Shown: positions 9,401 through 15,723, counted from the first letter of the stretch. The stretch: DNA of 17,202 nt from an uncultured Coriobacteriaceae bacterium (GCA_900543875.1 UQSV01000037.1:1-17202), one strand, 5' to 3'. A program made the numbers and translations. Notes: generated by a model not told the origin, from the sequence alone.

Positions 9401-12400
9401 ACCGACGCCAGGGGTAACGGCCTTAAGGGCGCCACCTTCTCGCTGCAGCGCAAGGGCTACGATGGCGCCTGGGCAGAATTCCGGCCCGTGACCTCCGATG
9501 AGGACGGCACCATTACGGTGACCAACCTCCCCTGGGGCACCTATCGCTTCGTTGAGACCATGCCTGCCCCCGGCTACGTGGGCAAGGGCGCTATGACGGA
9601 CGAGGCCACCATTGACCGCAACAACGTGGCTGCAAGCATCAACTCACCGCTTGACCTTGGCGTTATTGCCAACAACCAGACCACCTTCACCATCAAGAAG
9701 ACCAGCTGGGACGGCATCGAGGCGCTCGTGGGCGCCAAGTACACCGTGACGCCTGCCTCCGGTTCCGCCTTCGTGGATGGTGCTTCCGAGAAGCACCTCA
9801 CCACGGGTGCGGACGGCGTAGCCCAGCCCGACGCGGCCAGCGACGCCCTTGCCGGCAACGTGATTGCGGGCAACTCCTACGTCGTCACCGAGACGCAGGC
9901 CCCGGCCGGCTTCGTCACGCCCGACCCCGCGAGCGTCACCGTGAGCGTGGGCTATGACGGTTCGCTCGCAATCGAGGGTGACACGCCTGACTCCTGGTCC
10001 ATCGAGGGCTTGGGGCTCTCGAGCACGCTCGCCGTGCGCGACAAGGCCATCGACCTGCGTCTTCAGAAGATCGACGAGAACGGTGACCCCATCGCTGGCT
10101 TCGAGTTCACCCTCTCGGGCGTCTTCGCGAGCGGCCAGGACACCCGCACCATCTCGCCCGACGCAACCTCCGCGAGCTCCGTCTTCCCCGACGACATGCT
10201 CGAGGGCCAGACCTACACCCTTCACGAGAGCCAGCCTCCCGTGGGCTATGCCTGCGTGGACGACCTCACCTTCCGCGTGGCGCATGCCAGCGATGGCAGC
10301 GTCCGCTACGAGGTCGTGGGTGACCTGCCTGCCGGCTGGTCCATTTCCGATGACGGCGTGACCGCCACGGCCACCGACAAGCTTATTGACTTCAACATTT
10401 CCAAGACCGACCTCAGTGGTAACCCGCTCAAGAACGCTCGCTTCGAGATTAAGGGCCTGTTCGTAGACGAGGCGGGCTCCGTGAGCGAGGCCACCTACGA
10501 GGGCACCACCAACGAGTCGGGCCTCATCGACTCGGTCGACTGCATCGCCGAGGGCACGCGCGTGACCGTGAACGGCGCGGAGCGCGAGGCCGATGGCGTC
10601 TACGAGATTCGCGAGACCGACGCGCCCTATGGCTACGAGCTCGAGGGCACTTCCACCAAGGTCAAGATCGCACGTGACGGCAGCATGACGCTGCTTGACG
10701 GCGCGGGTTCCGCCTGGTCGCTGGGCGGTGAGGACGCCACGCCCACGCTGACGCTCTCCGACACGCCTGTGAGGCTGGGCTTCTCCAAGCTCGCCGCAGG
10801 CTCCGAGGAGTCGCTCGACGGAGCCCTCTTCACGATTGAGGGCGTCTTTGCCACGGGCGACGGCGGCCTTGCCAATGGCGGGGCCAGCCAGAGGCTCGAG
10901 GGCCAGACGGTCGAAGACCTCTCCAACCTCAAGTTCGTTACGGGCAAGAGTTACACCCTCACCGAGACGAAGGCTCCCGCGGGCTACGAGCTCATTCAGG
11001 GTTCGGTGTCCTTCACGGTTGGTATGGACGGCACCATTCAGAACTTCACCACCAACCATGTCTCCAATGGCTCGTTCAACTTCAGTCGCGACCGCCTGAC
11101 CCTCGTGGCGCGCGACACCCCCATCCGCCTTGCCATCACCAAGAGAAGCGAGGATGGCCACGACCTCTTTGACGGTCACTTCACCGTGACGCCCCAGGCG
11201 GGCTCCGCCTTCGCCGACGGCTCCACCGATGCCCTTGAGCTCGTGACCGATGCCGATGGCGTGGCGCACCTAGCCGGCGAGGTAGGTGACGAGTCCCTCT
11301 CGGCCAAGCTCGTCGCGGGCAACGCCTATGAGCTGCGCGAGACCATCTCTCCCGCTGGCTACAAGCTCATAGAGGGCAGCTGGTCGTTCAAGGTGAACGC
11401 CGATGGCACTATCACGTCGGGCGACTCGCAGGTGCAGAACGGCACCATCGAGCTTGCGGCGTCTGCCGACAGCATCACGGTGACCGACGAGGTCATCCCG
11501 TTTGACATCGTGAAGTATGGCGAGCGAGACGAGGGCGGCAATGCGCCGCTGCTTGCGGATGCCGTCTTTGAGGTGACGCCCCTTGAGGGCTCCGCCTTTG
11601 CCAACTCGGACGCCCTTGTGGCGGCGGGCATTCTCGAGGATGGGAGCGCCCGCATCACCACCGGCGACGACGGCCGCGCGGGCGCCGAGCTCGTGGACCA
11701 GCTCGTGGTGGGCAACCGTTACGAGATTCGCGAGGTCGTGGCCCCTGCCGGCTACACCCTCTTGCCCGAGGCCCTGATCGTGACGGTCGAGCCCGACGGC
11801 AGACTGTGCTGTGGCGCGGCCGATCGTGCCGAGGGCTTCGAGGTCCGCGGCGACGGCACGATCGAGGTCTTCGAGGGCAGCGTCTTCGACGAGGCGACCC
11901 AGTTCACGGTGCGCAAGGTCGACGCCGAGGACGCCCTTCTCGGCCTTAACGATGCCACCTTTAGCCTGGCGCCCGCCGACGGCTACACCTTTGCCGACGG
12001 CTCGGAAGAGGCCCGCGAGGTCTCGACCGAGACAGTGTCTGGCGAGGCGGGCCTGGCCGTGTTCGACCGCGCGCTGCTGCGGGCCGACAACGAGAGCGTC
12101 TACGAGCTGCGCGAGACGCGCGCGCCCGACGGCTATGCCCTGAGCGACGAGACCCTGCTGTTCCGCGTGGACACCAACGGCTCCGTCGTTCCTGTGCGCG
12201 GCGGCGATGACGGCTACGTCGACCTCACCGAGGACGAGCTGGCCGACAAGGGCTTTGCGCTCGATGTGTCGGGCGTGCTTCTCGTGGCAGCCGACAAGCC
12301 CGTCGACGTCACGCTGCGTAAGGTGGGCGAGGATGGTGAGGCCCTGAGTGGCGCCACCTTCACGCTCTCCTGCGCCGATGGCACGAACGACGAGGGCAAG

Positions 12401-13216
12401 GAGAACCACTTCGCGAACGGCTCCACCACCGACGTGTTCGAGCTCGAGCCCGATGCGGACGGCACGCTCCTGAGCCGTCAGCTTGTGGTGGGCAACTCCT
12501 ACGAGCTCGAGGAGACCGCGGCCCCCGAGGGCCACGCGATCGTCGAGGGGCGCGTGCGCATCTACGTCAACGCCGATGGCACGGTGCAGATCACGGGCGT
12601 GGTGCAGGGTGGTGACGAGGGCGGCTACGACGCTCTGGTTGACGTCTCCAACGATTGGAGTGTCTCCAACGACGGCCGTGCGATTGTGCTCGCGGACCCC
12701 GCGACGCACCTACGCATCGCGAAGCGTGGCTCCGACGGCACCGACGCGAGCGCCATGGCGGGCGCGCGTTTCGAGGTGAGCGGCCTGTTTGCCGGTGCTG
12801 CCGAGTCCTCGAGCCGCGTCATCACGATTGGTGCGGACGGCACCGCGCCCGAGCTCGCGGGCCTGCTGCAGGTGGGCGAGCGCTATGTCATCCGCGAGGT
12901 CGCGGCGCCTTCCGGTTATCTGCCGCTTACGAGCACCTTCGAGGTGGCAGTACGCCAGGACGGCAGCATCGTGAGCTGCGGCGACGTGGCTGGCTGGAGC
13001 CTTGCCAAGGTCGACGACGGCGTCTGGACCGTCACGGCAACCGACGACCCCGTGCCGCCAGTGCCTGCGACGCCCGGCTCCGACGAGCCCGACAAGACCT
13101 CCAAGGTCGTGCCCCAGACGGGCGACGAGACGCCCGCCGTCGCGATGTCGCTCATCGCCGCGGCCGGCCTCGCCCTTCTCGCCCTGGGCCTTGACCGCCG
13201 ACGTAAGCGCGCCTAG
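281..13216 (+). CDS. Giant Cna_B/SpaA-domain LPXTG-type cell-wall-anchored adhesin
   Basis: A 4311-residue sortase-anchored surface protein, probably an adhesin on a long self-crosslinked stalk; the ligand is unknown. Residues 1-27 form an Arg-rich n-region, followed by a hydrophobic core (about 28-45) and a likely cleavage site shortly after. Residues 100-290 resemble an adhesin N-domain (GDTFDVTLPDG at 168). A low-complexity linker follows (288-325), then a WADNNN-type region from 328. Twelve Cna_B domains begin near K664 and thirteen SpaA-like domains near K2644. A proline-rich spacer leads to VPQTG (4277-4281), a helix (4286-4304) and RRRKR. GTG 281 has GGAG 5 nt upstream and an in-frame stop at 263. 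ATG 341 has a stronger GGGAGG 6 nt upstream and would give 4291 residues with a short, conventional signal peptide. No frameshift interrupts the frame. No sortase or pilin gene is adjacent in the window. The cell-wall-anchored class is certain enough; the ligand is not. Confidence 0.93.
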   Translation: MDRLARRVRQTLLSGEGRERMRHGACKGLAFFLTWVLIFQAIYGANTTEAIAEGMQDLGEQIAASLPAGDDDGGDSDDAAAAPVAGEQDGGPRTAPVDLTADTDALVLGSDGLSLAYDKTATDGLTAATSLDAVTLPEKIAAALSLRVDLDATRQTADAGLTGVLLAGDTFDVTLPDGIALADDAAPVALYAADEQGNPTATQVAEGRVAAGKFRVTLAADQQAGTNLGASLVAVASLDVTVDSMLVSDAASTLTWTLQTPTNASVRTRDLTLPGREQVVRALNLLVDEQDGADAGDNNASEPSQPAGPTTTIAPSTDRSAAATPFVTAWADNNNVVRPSAEELEARREYRLYFQIEGDDTRYPLTTDGRSVSADAQRLLGMTQDELDAIRKAAPFEYGLEPELVDVNVTGTNEYTATAATGLPSEVVTTTVTTGVDADGKPIQDTHTSSKKITYGICHETAGPEGTKVEDNALIYDSDADEPTYIVLKDGYFGAQSAPFERECLALVQKQQLTVVLNLGRNSSYVDNLDEWLSTPLAGGTTFANHLHVDAMKNGQKDQSYSGDDLTQLFHWAGATFSQQGGSSRTTYLLSMYAPVFTQSQQSLEFRLSMDEVENSNVDGYRDYYQVWYSSEGATGGSADASASLNGGAMTVTRAGNTSFDATKVWLDDDPSARPSTTYTLWRYSDKQGQSSLVASQVQADNGDFVSVTMTAEQNAALGAAQMGGVNGDVPQNNATVDIAERLEATAGNLELPKYDQDGYPYIYFVRETMDGGDYQQIAGTVRQDGSVDAGSDAVPGYWNPDRSNREGAQESATTRPAGDTPIYDGGTVTNVRSKITQQKATKTWDAAAFQDQLSDVTVTLKCQRILKRHVHESEPGSGVWELNYDPMYDEDGNWIGTYEWTDFEAAPGETPTVQELSGWSAENLTQTLTGNYGAYDEHGEEYVYRWVETNVEKGGEPSFYFSSDDGMSGIFFLYFTNEDGEDESVTFVSNNDPKTGTITNRYANTTDRHVDKYWAKVDAGGDVEYDENDDIIYTQDEKPYDNRGVGPVTVRLVRDGELIGKYQLDGKPDDEPTDLMNPDGSAMMGDEVDLWDMGIVSSPSTVQETSPWHLDFSNLPEFSPEGHRYTYQVLEDDTLGFSTTHEYDQDTKTTKIYNRPQTGGDSSIIRVGKDWKDGGNNSARVPVRVGVFAKRDTYSTDGRLAYNAGQLITSVDLSTANDWYAEAIIGVGGLTEDDVYLCELSTDDTSDPTEPVPAGATRMVTKQKCAELAAEGIVEYKALLNSWTGTNDRMLTSGYAYEVSYGWSDVLEANVVLNRRVGLQQINIFKDWEDAGAMAGERPSANFTITNDEDKVTFVYNGSGAVSTHTDGMGNLPLVGEESVSRNGAEDSSDLDGAFARTPIVIGQNASVSEDGHGLSLKVSRETGTTQSYYIVQNLPKYDMDGNVLHWTVTERWTSDSGDYASRQTGRDDFFEGEGSAWHHLDYSSFSFENTRSATKTVRFNTRWYDHYVQDNLDQRFDIYLTLYRRVYQYDEEGKPVLDDAGSPTYTVEAVPGYQHYDWNPMSDEGADPLYNQYVEVSNLPKYDEHGGEIVYYATVNHSQADATVKNLNYADPWFTYDASENAPKNNGYPGSATWDSANESDPFKAGSPDYVDVSGIVPGSETSNALREDGTFNFRLEQTMSAEGGKVWANLPAGFEAADLPDITFYLQRRVEGGHYDDGGSWVVGGNDWGELGLTVGSTKGSYTVASYDSSGTPNYDVADGKTAVAWTSDLSLMRGNRYAFVMNTYGNNTSGQEGGVSLPVYDRYGRVYEYRIREIIDGLIQKEADGSDAPGGYDVSDAIASDKTPEDAAGKIYNVTYGSWRGFMVGNVYNASQKGNLTVKKLFSNLEPGDRVTNCTFALYRYYVKADGTKSVAQLVGTKTLDNSSARANEDGQLERTVDFTDLDIYTPAGTYWVYYVAEQPLDGYLTRVGTGDLDRGSSDLKYFWQGAGSLADGSSCSDDLDAPAAKDDNAASFYQPRGTIIASDHTPDVTFENTYTGDAEDLGSLTGTKSWYDQDNIAGTRPGHVDLQVTRRYADGQHDATNNGDVVLQSSDPDGPAYIEWNYNAGANAWAYTIKNLERIAPNGTYWTYEVREKNVDGNYNVGANGGTVDMANFNTGTEAPLQVGAIDNYLKTKVGFTKVWADDASDAWSQRPVAYFTLQARVSTDGDGWSDWADAGLTFNTYLGTNLEQAKHFSNFECPDGYVLPNDQNTVDRVSAGNWNSVSFDKVWRDLPVTATVGEGDAVQTRQIEYRVVESRLVYDKNGVQQVVDLPNPADDGTYSDVTGSYQPSQVESSSTKSDGEYVMSTITNRLVSSTKVRVTKTWDDEMNAWATRPGTSAKGDAWTSTFVLQRRTAGGEWSWLTSFGAPVSNPFNEDGSLNGSLRTVTIGDGASNYPAIQKTAEFSSLPATAPDGAAYEYRAAELVQGSYEAKDPTSESGAEVLATSGTQSLVAVSSRALTLGGGSEQVFNNVLKTTSLTGTKTWNDWGTGLAASLDPETSGIKLNLQRSVDGGKTWQAAKRGDGTDATPSWTKNADGTWTYTFERLPLADQQGRAYTYRAVEQDGSVSGFFSDKSASSDGAGAAADGTIKNVATRFTFDKVGDGTTGSSAAANSLNGVAFSVRDASGREVATWSRGENGTASSTVGGVAQTGEAVGYITGLAAGTYTVVETATPAGYVAASDVQLTIGADGSVSVRGTGVAVVSGDDQAVAPECGNAVVRVTNQVFRAHVELNKFYNHGNEQAPVPSMTFDLYRKGESGVADTLVASGITTDENGSWTSKGSQIAVETVGGASVLGSFYQTLADGLPQGSYYLLETGSSPLTQVTSDARYEFTVGASDNAQTITVNAENAEFNASVHLAKADSETRETIDGARFELFYSPTGADAEAERSLGMFETGKSYVLNAVGTGVESSATAASGALSLSGLKKGSYKLVERANTGYALDAADAPTATWTVSDGAQGADLDLADNDAVTWVSANFANDALENAPLRGSLTMKKTDARGNGLKGATFSLQRKGYDGAWAEFRPVTSDEDGTITVTNLPWGTYRFVETMPAPGYVGKGAMTDEATIDRNNVAASINSPLDLGVIANNQTTFTIKKTSWDGIEALVGAKYTVTPASGSAFVDGASEKHLTTGADGVAQPDAASDALAGNVIAGNSYVVTETQAPAGFVTPDPASVTVSVGYDGSLAIEGDTPDSWSIEGLGLSSTLAVRDKAIDLRLQKIDENGDPIAGFEFTLSGVFASGQDTRTISPDATSASSVFPDDMLEGQTYTLHESQPPVGYACVDDLTFRVAHASDGSVRYEVVGDLPAGWSISDDGVTATATDKLIDFNISKTDLSGNPLKNARFEIKGLFVDEAGSVSEATYEGTTNESGLIDSVDCIAEGTRVTVNGAEREADGVYEIRETDAPYGYELEGTSTKVKIARDGSMTLLDGAGSAWSLGGEDATPTLTLSDTPVRLGFSKLAAGSEESLDGALFTIEGVFATGDGGLANGGASQRLEGQTVEDLSNLKFVTGKSYTLTETKAPAGYELIQGSVSFTVGMDGTIQNFTTNHVSNGSFNFSRDRLTLVARDTPIRLAITKRSEDGHDLFDGHFTVTPQAGSAFADGSTDALELVTDADGVAHLAGEVGDESLSAKLVAGNAYELRETISPAGYKLIEGSWSFKVNADGTITSGDSQVQNGTIELAASADSITVTDEVIPFDIVKYGERDEGGNAPLLADAVFEVTPLEGSAFANSDALVAAGILEDGSARITTGDDGRAGAELVDQLVVGNRYEIREVVAPAGYTLLPEALIVTVEPDGRLCCGAADRAEGFEVRGDGTIEVFEGSVFDEATQFTVRKVDAEDALLGLNDATFSLAPADGYTFADGSEEAREVSTETVSGEAGLAVFDRALLRADNESVYELRETRAPDGYALSDETLLFRVDTNGSVVPVRGGDDGYVDLTEDELADKGFALDVSGVLLVAADKPVDVTLRKVGEDGEALSGATFTLSCADGTNDEGKENHFANGSTTDVFELEPDADGTLLSRQLVVGNSYELEETAAPEGHAIVEGRVRIYVNADGTVQITGVVQGGDEGGYDALVDVSNDWSVSNDGRAIVLADPATHLRIAKRGSDGTDASAMAGARFEVSGLFAGAAESSSRVITIGADGTAPELAGLLQVGERYVIREVAAPSGYLPLTSTFEVAVRQDGSIVSCGDVAGWSLAKVDDGVWTVTATDDPVPPVPATPGSDEPDKTSKVVPQTGDETPAVAMSLIAAAGLALLALGLDRRRKRA
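329..334 (+). promoter_or_regulatory. Strong internal ribosome binding site (alternative start ATG 341)
   Basis: GGGAGG lies 6 nt before the in-frame ATG at 341 and is a better Shine-Dalgarno sequence than the CGGAG before GTG 281. It either marks the true start of the adhesin or gives a second, shorter product with a conventional signal peptide. Confidence 0.45.
2243..8197 (+). other. Array of twelve Trp-type Cna_B domains (adhesin residues about 655-2640)
   Basis: Each domain opens with a K-x-W-type strand. Predicted isopeptide lysines are K664, K843, K1013, K1170, K1327, (T1503), K1688, K1883 or K1884, K2053, K2183, K2366 and K2526. Most continue with a LPxYDxxG-type turn, a Y-x-V-x-E strand carrying the catalytic Glu, and a last strand with Asn (TNV, TNR, YNR, ENT, KNV). 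Domain 6 has Thr for Lys and Asn (N1598) for Glu. Domain 4 appears to have Tyr (Y1302) at the Glu position. Spacing is 110-200 residues because several domains carry insertions. Alignment was by eye. Confidence 0.85.
8198..13048 (+). other. Array of thirteen SpaA/prealbumin-like domains (adhesin residues about 2640-4256)
   Basis: Each unit of 100-135 residues opens with a Lys-bearing strand: K2644, K2778, K2904, K3039 or K3040, K3139 or K3140, K3263, K3375, K3503, K3621, K3745, K3879, K4014 and K4148. Each carries an E-box-like motif, usually Y-x-x-x-E-T-x-A-P-x-G-Y. The last strand ends in Asn in the first four and in Asp from the fifth (domain 17, D3254) onward. All thirteen keep Lys and Glu, so all can in principle form intramolecular isopeptide bonds, as in SpaA-type pilin domains. 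The units are diverged, not recent tandem duplicates. Confidence 0.85.
13109..13213 (+). other. C-terminal sortase sorting signal (VPQTG, membrane helix, basic tail)
   Basis: VPQTGDE at residues 4277-4283 is an LPXTG-type pentapeptide with Val in place of Leu. A 19-residue hydrophobic stretch follows (4286-4304), then RRRKRA. This three-part layout is the standard cell-wall sorting signal; sortase would cut between Thr4280 and Gly4281. The sortase itself must be encoded outside the window. Confidence 0.92.
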
Positions 13217-13231
13217 TTCTTTCAGAAAAAG

Positions 13232-13260
13232 GTGACAAAGGGGTCGTAGTCCTTTGTCAC
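13232..13260. repeat. Perfect 10-bp inverted repeat (GTGACAAAGG), 9-nt loop
   Basis: GTGACAAAGG (13232-13241) and CCTTTGTCAC (13251-13260) are perfectly complementary around GGTCGTAGT. It starts 15 nt after the adhesin stop. On the + strand no T-run follows. Read on the - strand the hairpin is followed by CTTTTTC, so it would be a better terminator in that direction. Its form fits a REP-like dispersed intergenic palindrome, which cannot be confirmed from one copy. Confidence 0.65.
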
Positions 13261-13274
13261 GCTTGAACCTCATG

Positions 13275-13314
13275 ACGAGACGGAAGGCCATCACCTCCCG
13301 CCTCGTTTCTTTTT
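13275..13314 (+). terminator. Probable rho-independent terminator after the adhesin gene
   Basis: ACGAGACGG (13275-13283) pairs with CCGCCTCGT (13298-13306) with one A-C mismatch, closing a 14-nt loop. TTTCTTTTT (13306-13314) follows at once. This separates adhesin transcription from priA, whose ATG lies 28 nt further on. No convincing promoter for priA is visible in the short space left, so priA may depend partly on read-through or on a weak promoter. Confidence 0.55.
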
Positions 13315-13342
13315 GTCCGTCCAACGTGGCAAACTGGGAGCC

Positions 13343-15649
13343 ATGAGATACGCACAGGTCGTTCCGGACATACCCACCCGCGCCATTGACGGGTGCTTTG
13401 ACTACGCCATCCCCGCTGAGCTCGAGACGAGCTGCGTGGTCGGCTGCACCGTCCTCGTGAGCTTTGGCCACAGGGACGTCGTGGGCTACGTCGTCTCGAC
13501 TTCGGCCGAGGTGTCGGAGGGCGTGAACCCTCTGCGCGTGCTGAGCGTTGAGCGCGTGCTTGCCCCGTCTGCCTTTGACGAGGTGGCGGCGGGCCTTGCC
13601 CTGTGGATGGCCCGCGAGTACGCCGCACCCCTGGCGTCGTGCCTGCGCCTCATGCTTGCGCCCGGCCAGACGGTGCGCGTGCGCAAGAGCGACGAGGGCG
13701 TCTGGGAGCTCGTCTGCAACCGCGCCCAGGCCGTCGACGACCGCTGGGCCACGCTCACCGATGCCGGCCGCGCCTTCACGCCGCGCAAGAACGCAAGCCG
13801 CCAGCGCCAGGTGGTCGAGGCCCTCGCGGCCGGCCCTATGCGCGTGGCCGAGCTCGCGGCGATGGTGTCGGGTGCCGCGGGCGTGGTCTCGGCGCTTGCC
13901 AAGCGCGGCCTCGTGGAGGTGGAGCACCGCCGCCGCATCCGCGGGGCAGAGCAAGCCTCGACCCTCTCGAGCGCCAACGCCCCGCGTCCCACCCAATTAA
14001 CCGCAGGTCAGCAGGGTGCTCTAGCTGCCATCGGCGAGGCCGTCTCCGCCAGGCGCGGCGACGTCGTGCTCGTCGATGGCGTCACGGGATCGGGCAAGAC
14101 CGAGGTCTACCTCGACGCCATCGAGCGCGTGCGCGCCCAGGGCAGGGACGCCATCGTCCTCGTGCCCGAGATCTCGCTCACCGCCCAGACGGTGGGGCGC
14201 TTCCGCAGCCGCTTCGGCGACGACGTGGCGATCCTCCACTCGCGGCTATCGACCGGCGAGCGCTTCGATCAGTGGGACTTGCTGCGCAGCGGTGCCGCGC
14301 ACGTGGTCGTGGGCGCGCGCTCGGCTCTCTTTGCCCCGCTCGCGAACGTGGGCCTCATCATCATCGACGAGGAGCATGAGGGCTCCTACAAGCAGGACCA
14401 GGCCCCGCGCTATCATGCCCGCGAGGTGGCCGCCGAGCTTGCGCGTCGCCGAGGGGCGGCGCTCGTGCTGGGTAGCGCCACGCCCTCGCTCGAGAGTCTC
14501 GAGCGCTGCCGGGCGGGCAGCTGGCGCGGCGTCTCGTGGACGCGCGCGAGCATGCCCGAGCGCCCCGGTAGCGCCGTTCTGCCCACCGTGCACGTGGTCG
14601 ACATGCGCTCCCAGCCGGGTGCCAAGGGAGGCTCGGTCTTCTCGCGCACCCTGCGAGACGCCCTTCTCGAGGTGGCCGAGCGCCGCGAGAAGGCGGTGCT
14701 GCTCCTTAACCGCCGCGGCTTCGCGAGCTTCCTCATGTGCCGCGAGTGCGGCTGCGTGCCCACCTGCCCGCACTGCTCCACGGCGCTCACCTACCACGAG
14801 CGCACGCACAGCCTTGCCTGCCACACCTGCGGCAGCGTCTGGCCCGTGCGCGCTTACCCCGACCCCTCGACCAAGTGTCCCAACTGCGGTAGCCGCTACC
14901 TCGCCCAATATGGCGTGGGCACCCAGCGCGTCGAGGACGAGCTGCGGATGCTTCTGCCCGAGGACGTCGAGGTCATCCGCATGGACGCCGACACCACGGC
15001 CACCAAGGGCGCCCACACGAAGCTCCTCGAGCAGTTTGACGTGGCCGAGTGCGCCGTGCTCGTGGGTACCCAGATGATCGCCAAGGGTCTCGACTTTCCC
15101 GAGGTCACGCTTGTGGGCGTGGTTAACGCCGACACCACCCTCAAGCTGCCGGACTTTCGCGCCGCCGAGCGCACCTACCACCTGCTCGAGCAGGTCGCGG
15201 GCCGCGCGGGCAGGGGAGAGCGCCCGGGGCAGGTCGTCATCCAGACCTACTGGGCCACGCATCCTGCGATTCGCGCGGTCGAGAAGCACCGCCGCGGCCC
15301 CTTCGTGGCCTACGAGCTCGACGAGCGCGAGGAGACCTACTACCCGCCCTTCTCGCGCTTGGCAAACGTGACGTTTGCCGGGCTTAACGAGGGCGTCGTG
15401 CGCGACCGCGCGGCGGCGTTTGCCCGCGAGCTGCGCGCCCGCGTGCTCGACCTGCCGGGCGAGTGGGAGGTGCTGGGCCCCGCCGAGTGCGTGCGCGCCA
15501 AGGTCAAGGACCGCTTCCGCCGCCACGTGGTTGTGAAGGCCCCTGCCACGGCCAACGTGGGACCCGTCCTCACGGTCGCGGCAGACGCCCTGCCTGCGCG
15601 CCGCGACGTGGCGCTCTCGATCGACGTCGACGCCTACGACCTGCTGTGA
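13343..15649 (+). CDS. priA: Primosomal protein N' (replication restart helicase PriA)
   Basis: PriA binds stalled or repaired replication forks, unwinds the lagging arm 3'-5' using ATP, and starts reloading of the replicative helicase. From ATG 13343 the product has 768 residues, near the family length. Visible motifs: GVTGSGKT Walker A with K252; DEEH box 342-345; GSATP motif III; eight zinc-binding cysteines C466, C469, C475, C478, C493, C496, C512, C515 (plus C471); GTQMIAKGLDFP from 575; QVAGRAGR 617-624. The N-terminal sequence RYAQVVPDIPTRAIDGCFDY matches the usual PriA beginning. A TTG at 13313 would add ten residues that overlap the terminator T-tract, so I prefer ATG 13343, although GGGAG lies only 2 nt before it. 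All helicase and zinc residues are intact, unlike mycobacterial-type PriA. def and fmt follow, a common gene order. Confidence 0.96.
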   Translation: MRYAQVVPDIPTRAIDGCFDYAIPAELETSCVVGCTVLVSFGHRDVVGYVVSTSAEVSEGVNPLRVLSVERVLAPSAFDEVAAGLALWMAREYAAPLASCLRLMLAPGQTVRVRKSDEGVWELVCNRAQAVDDRWATLTDAGRAFTPRKNASRQRQVVEALAAGPMRVAELAAMVSGAAGVVSALAKRGLVEVEHRRRIRGAEQASTLSSANAPRPTQLTAGQQGALAAIGEAVSARRGDVVLVDGVTGSGKTEVYLDAIERVRAQGRDAIVLVPEISLTAQTVGRFRSRFGDDVAILHSRLSTGERFDQWDLLRSGAAHVVVGARSALFAPLANVGLIIIDEEHEGSYKQDQAPRYHAREVAAELARRRGAALVLGSATPSLESLERCRAGSWRGVSWTRASMPERPGSAVLPTVHVVDMRSQPGAKGGSVFSRTLRDALLEVAERREKAVLLLNRRGFASFLMCRECGCVPTCPHCSTALTYHERTHSLACHTCGSVWPVRAYPDPSTKCPNCGSRYLAQYGVGTQRVEDELRMLLPEDVEVIRMDADTTATKGAHTKLLEQFDVAECAVLVGTQMIAKGLDFPEVTLVGVVNADTTLKLPDFRAAERTYHLLEQVAGRAGRGERPGQVVIQTYWATHPAIRAVEKHRRGPFVAYELDEREETYYPPFSRLANVTFAGLNEGVVRDRAAAFARELRARVLDLPGEWEVLGPAECVRAKVKDRFRRHVVVKAPATANVGPVLTVAADALPARRDVALSIDVDAYDLL

Positions 15650-15658
15650 CATGCCCGC

Positions 15659-15723
15659 TGGGACAATAGATCTCCGGGACACTGTCCCAATTTGGGACAA
15701 TAGAACTCCGGGACACTGTCCCA
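15659..15723. repeat. Tandem pair of 31-nt TGGGACA...TGTCCCA repeats
   Basis: Two units, 15659-15689 and 15693-15723, are identical except T15671 versus A15705, and are separated by ATT. Each unit begins with TGGGACA, ends with TGTCCCA and contains GGGACACTGTCCC, so several alternative hairpins are possible. Across the junction TGTCCCAA-T-TTGGGACA (15683-15699) is a perfect inverted repeat. It begins 10 nt after the priA stop and may act as a terminator or a REP-like element. The same motif occurs at 12-65. Confidence 0.85.

Noticed and set aside
281..13216. Backbone pilin
   Set aside because: E-box-like motifs are present, but I saw no VYPK-type pilin motif, and no other pilin or class C sortase gene lies beside it. 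A length of 4311 residues is far above that of major pilins.
13313..13342. TTG start for priA ten codons upstream
   Set aside because: The extra residues derive from the terminator T-tract and its flank and do not look like PriA; MRYAQVVPDI is the natural family start.
15659..15723. CRISPR array
   Set aside because: Only two units with a 3-nt gap, no spacers and no cas genes; the units are internally palindromic intergenic repeats.
1..15723. Transposon bounded by the TGGGACA repeats
   Set aside because: No transposase or integrase, no matching terminal inverted repeats of useful length and no target-site duplication are visible, and the block includes the core gene priA.
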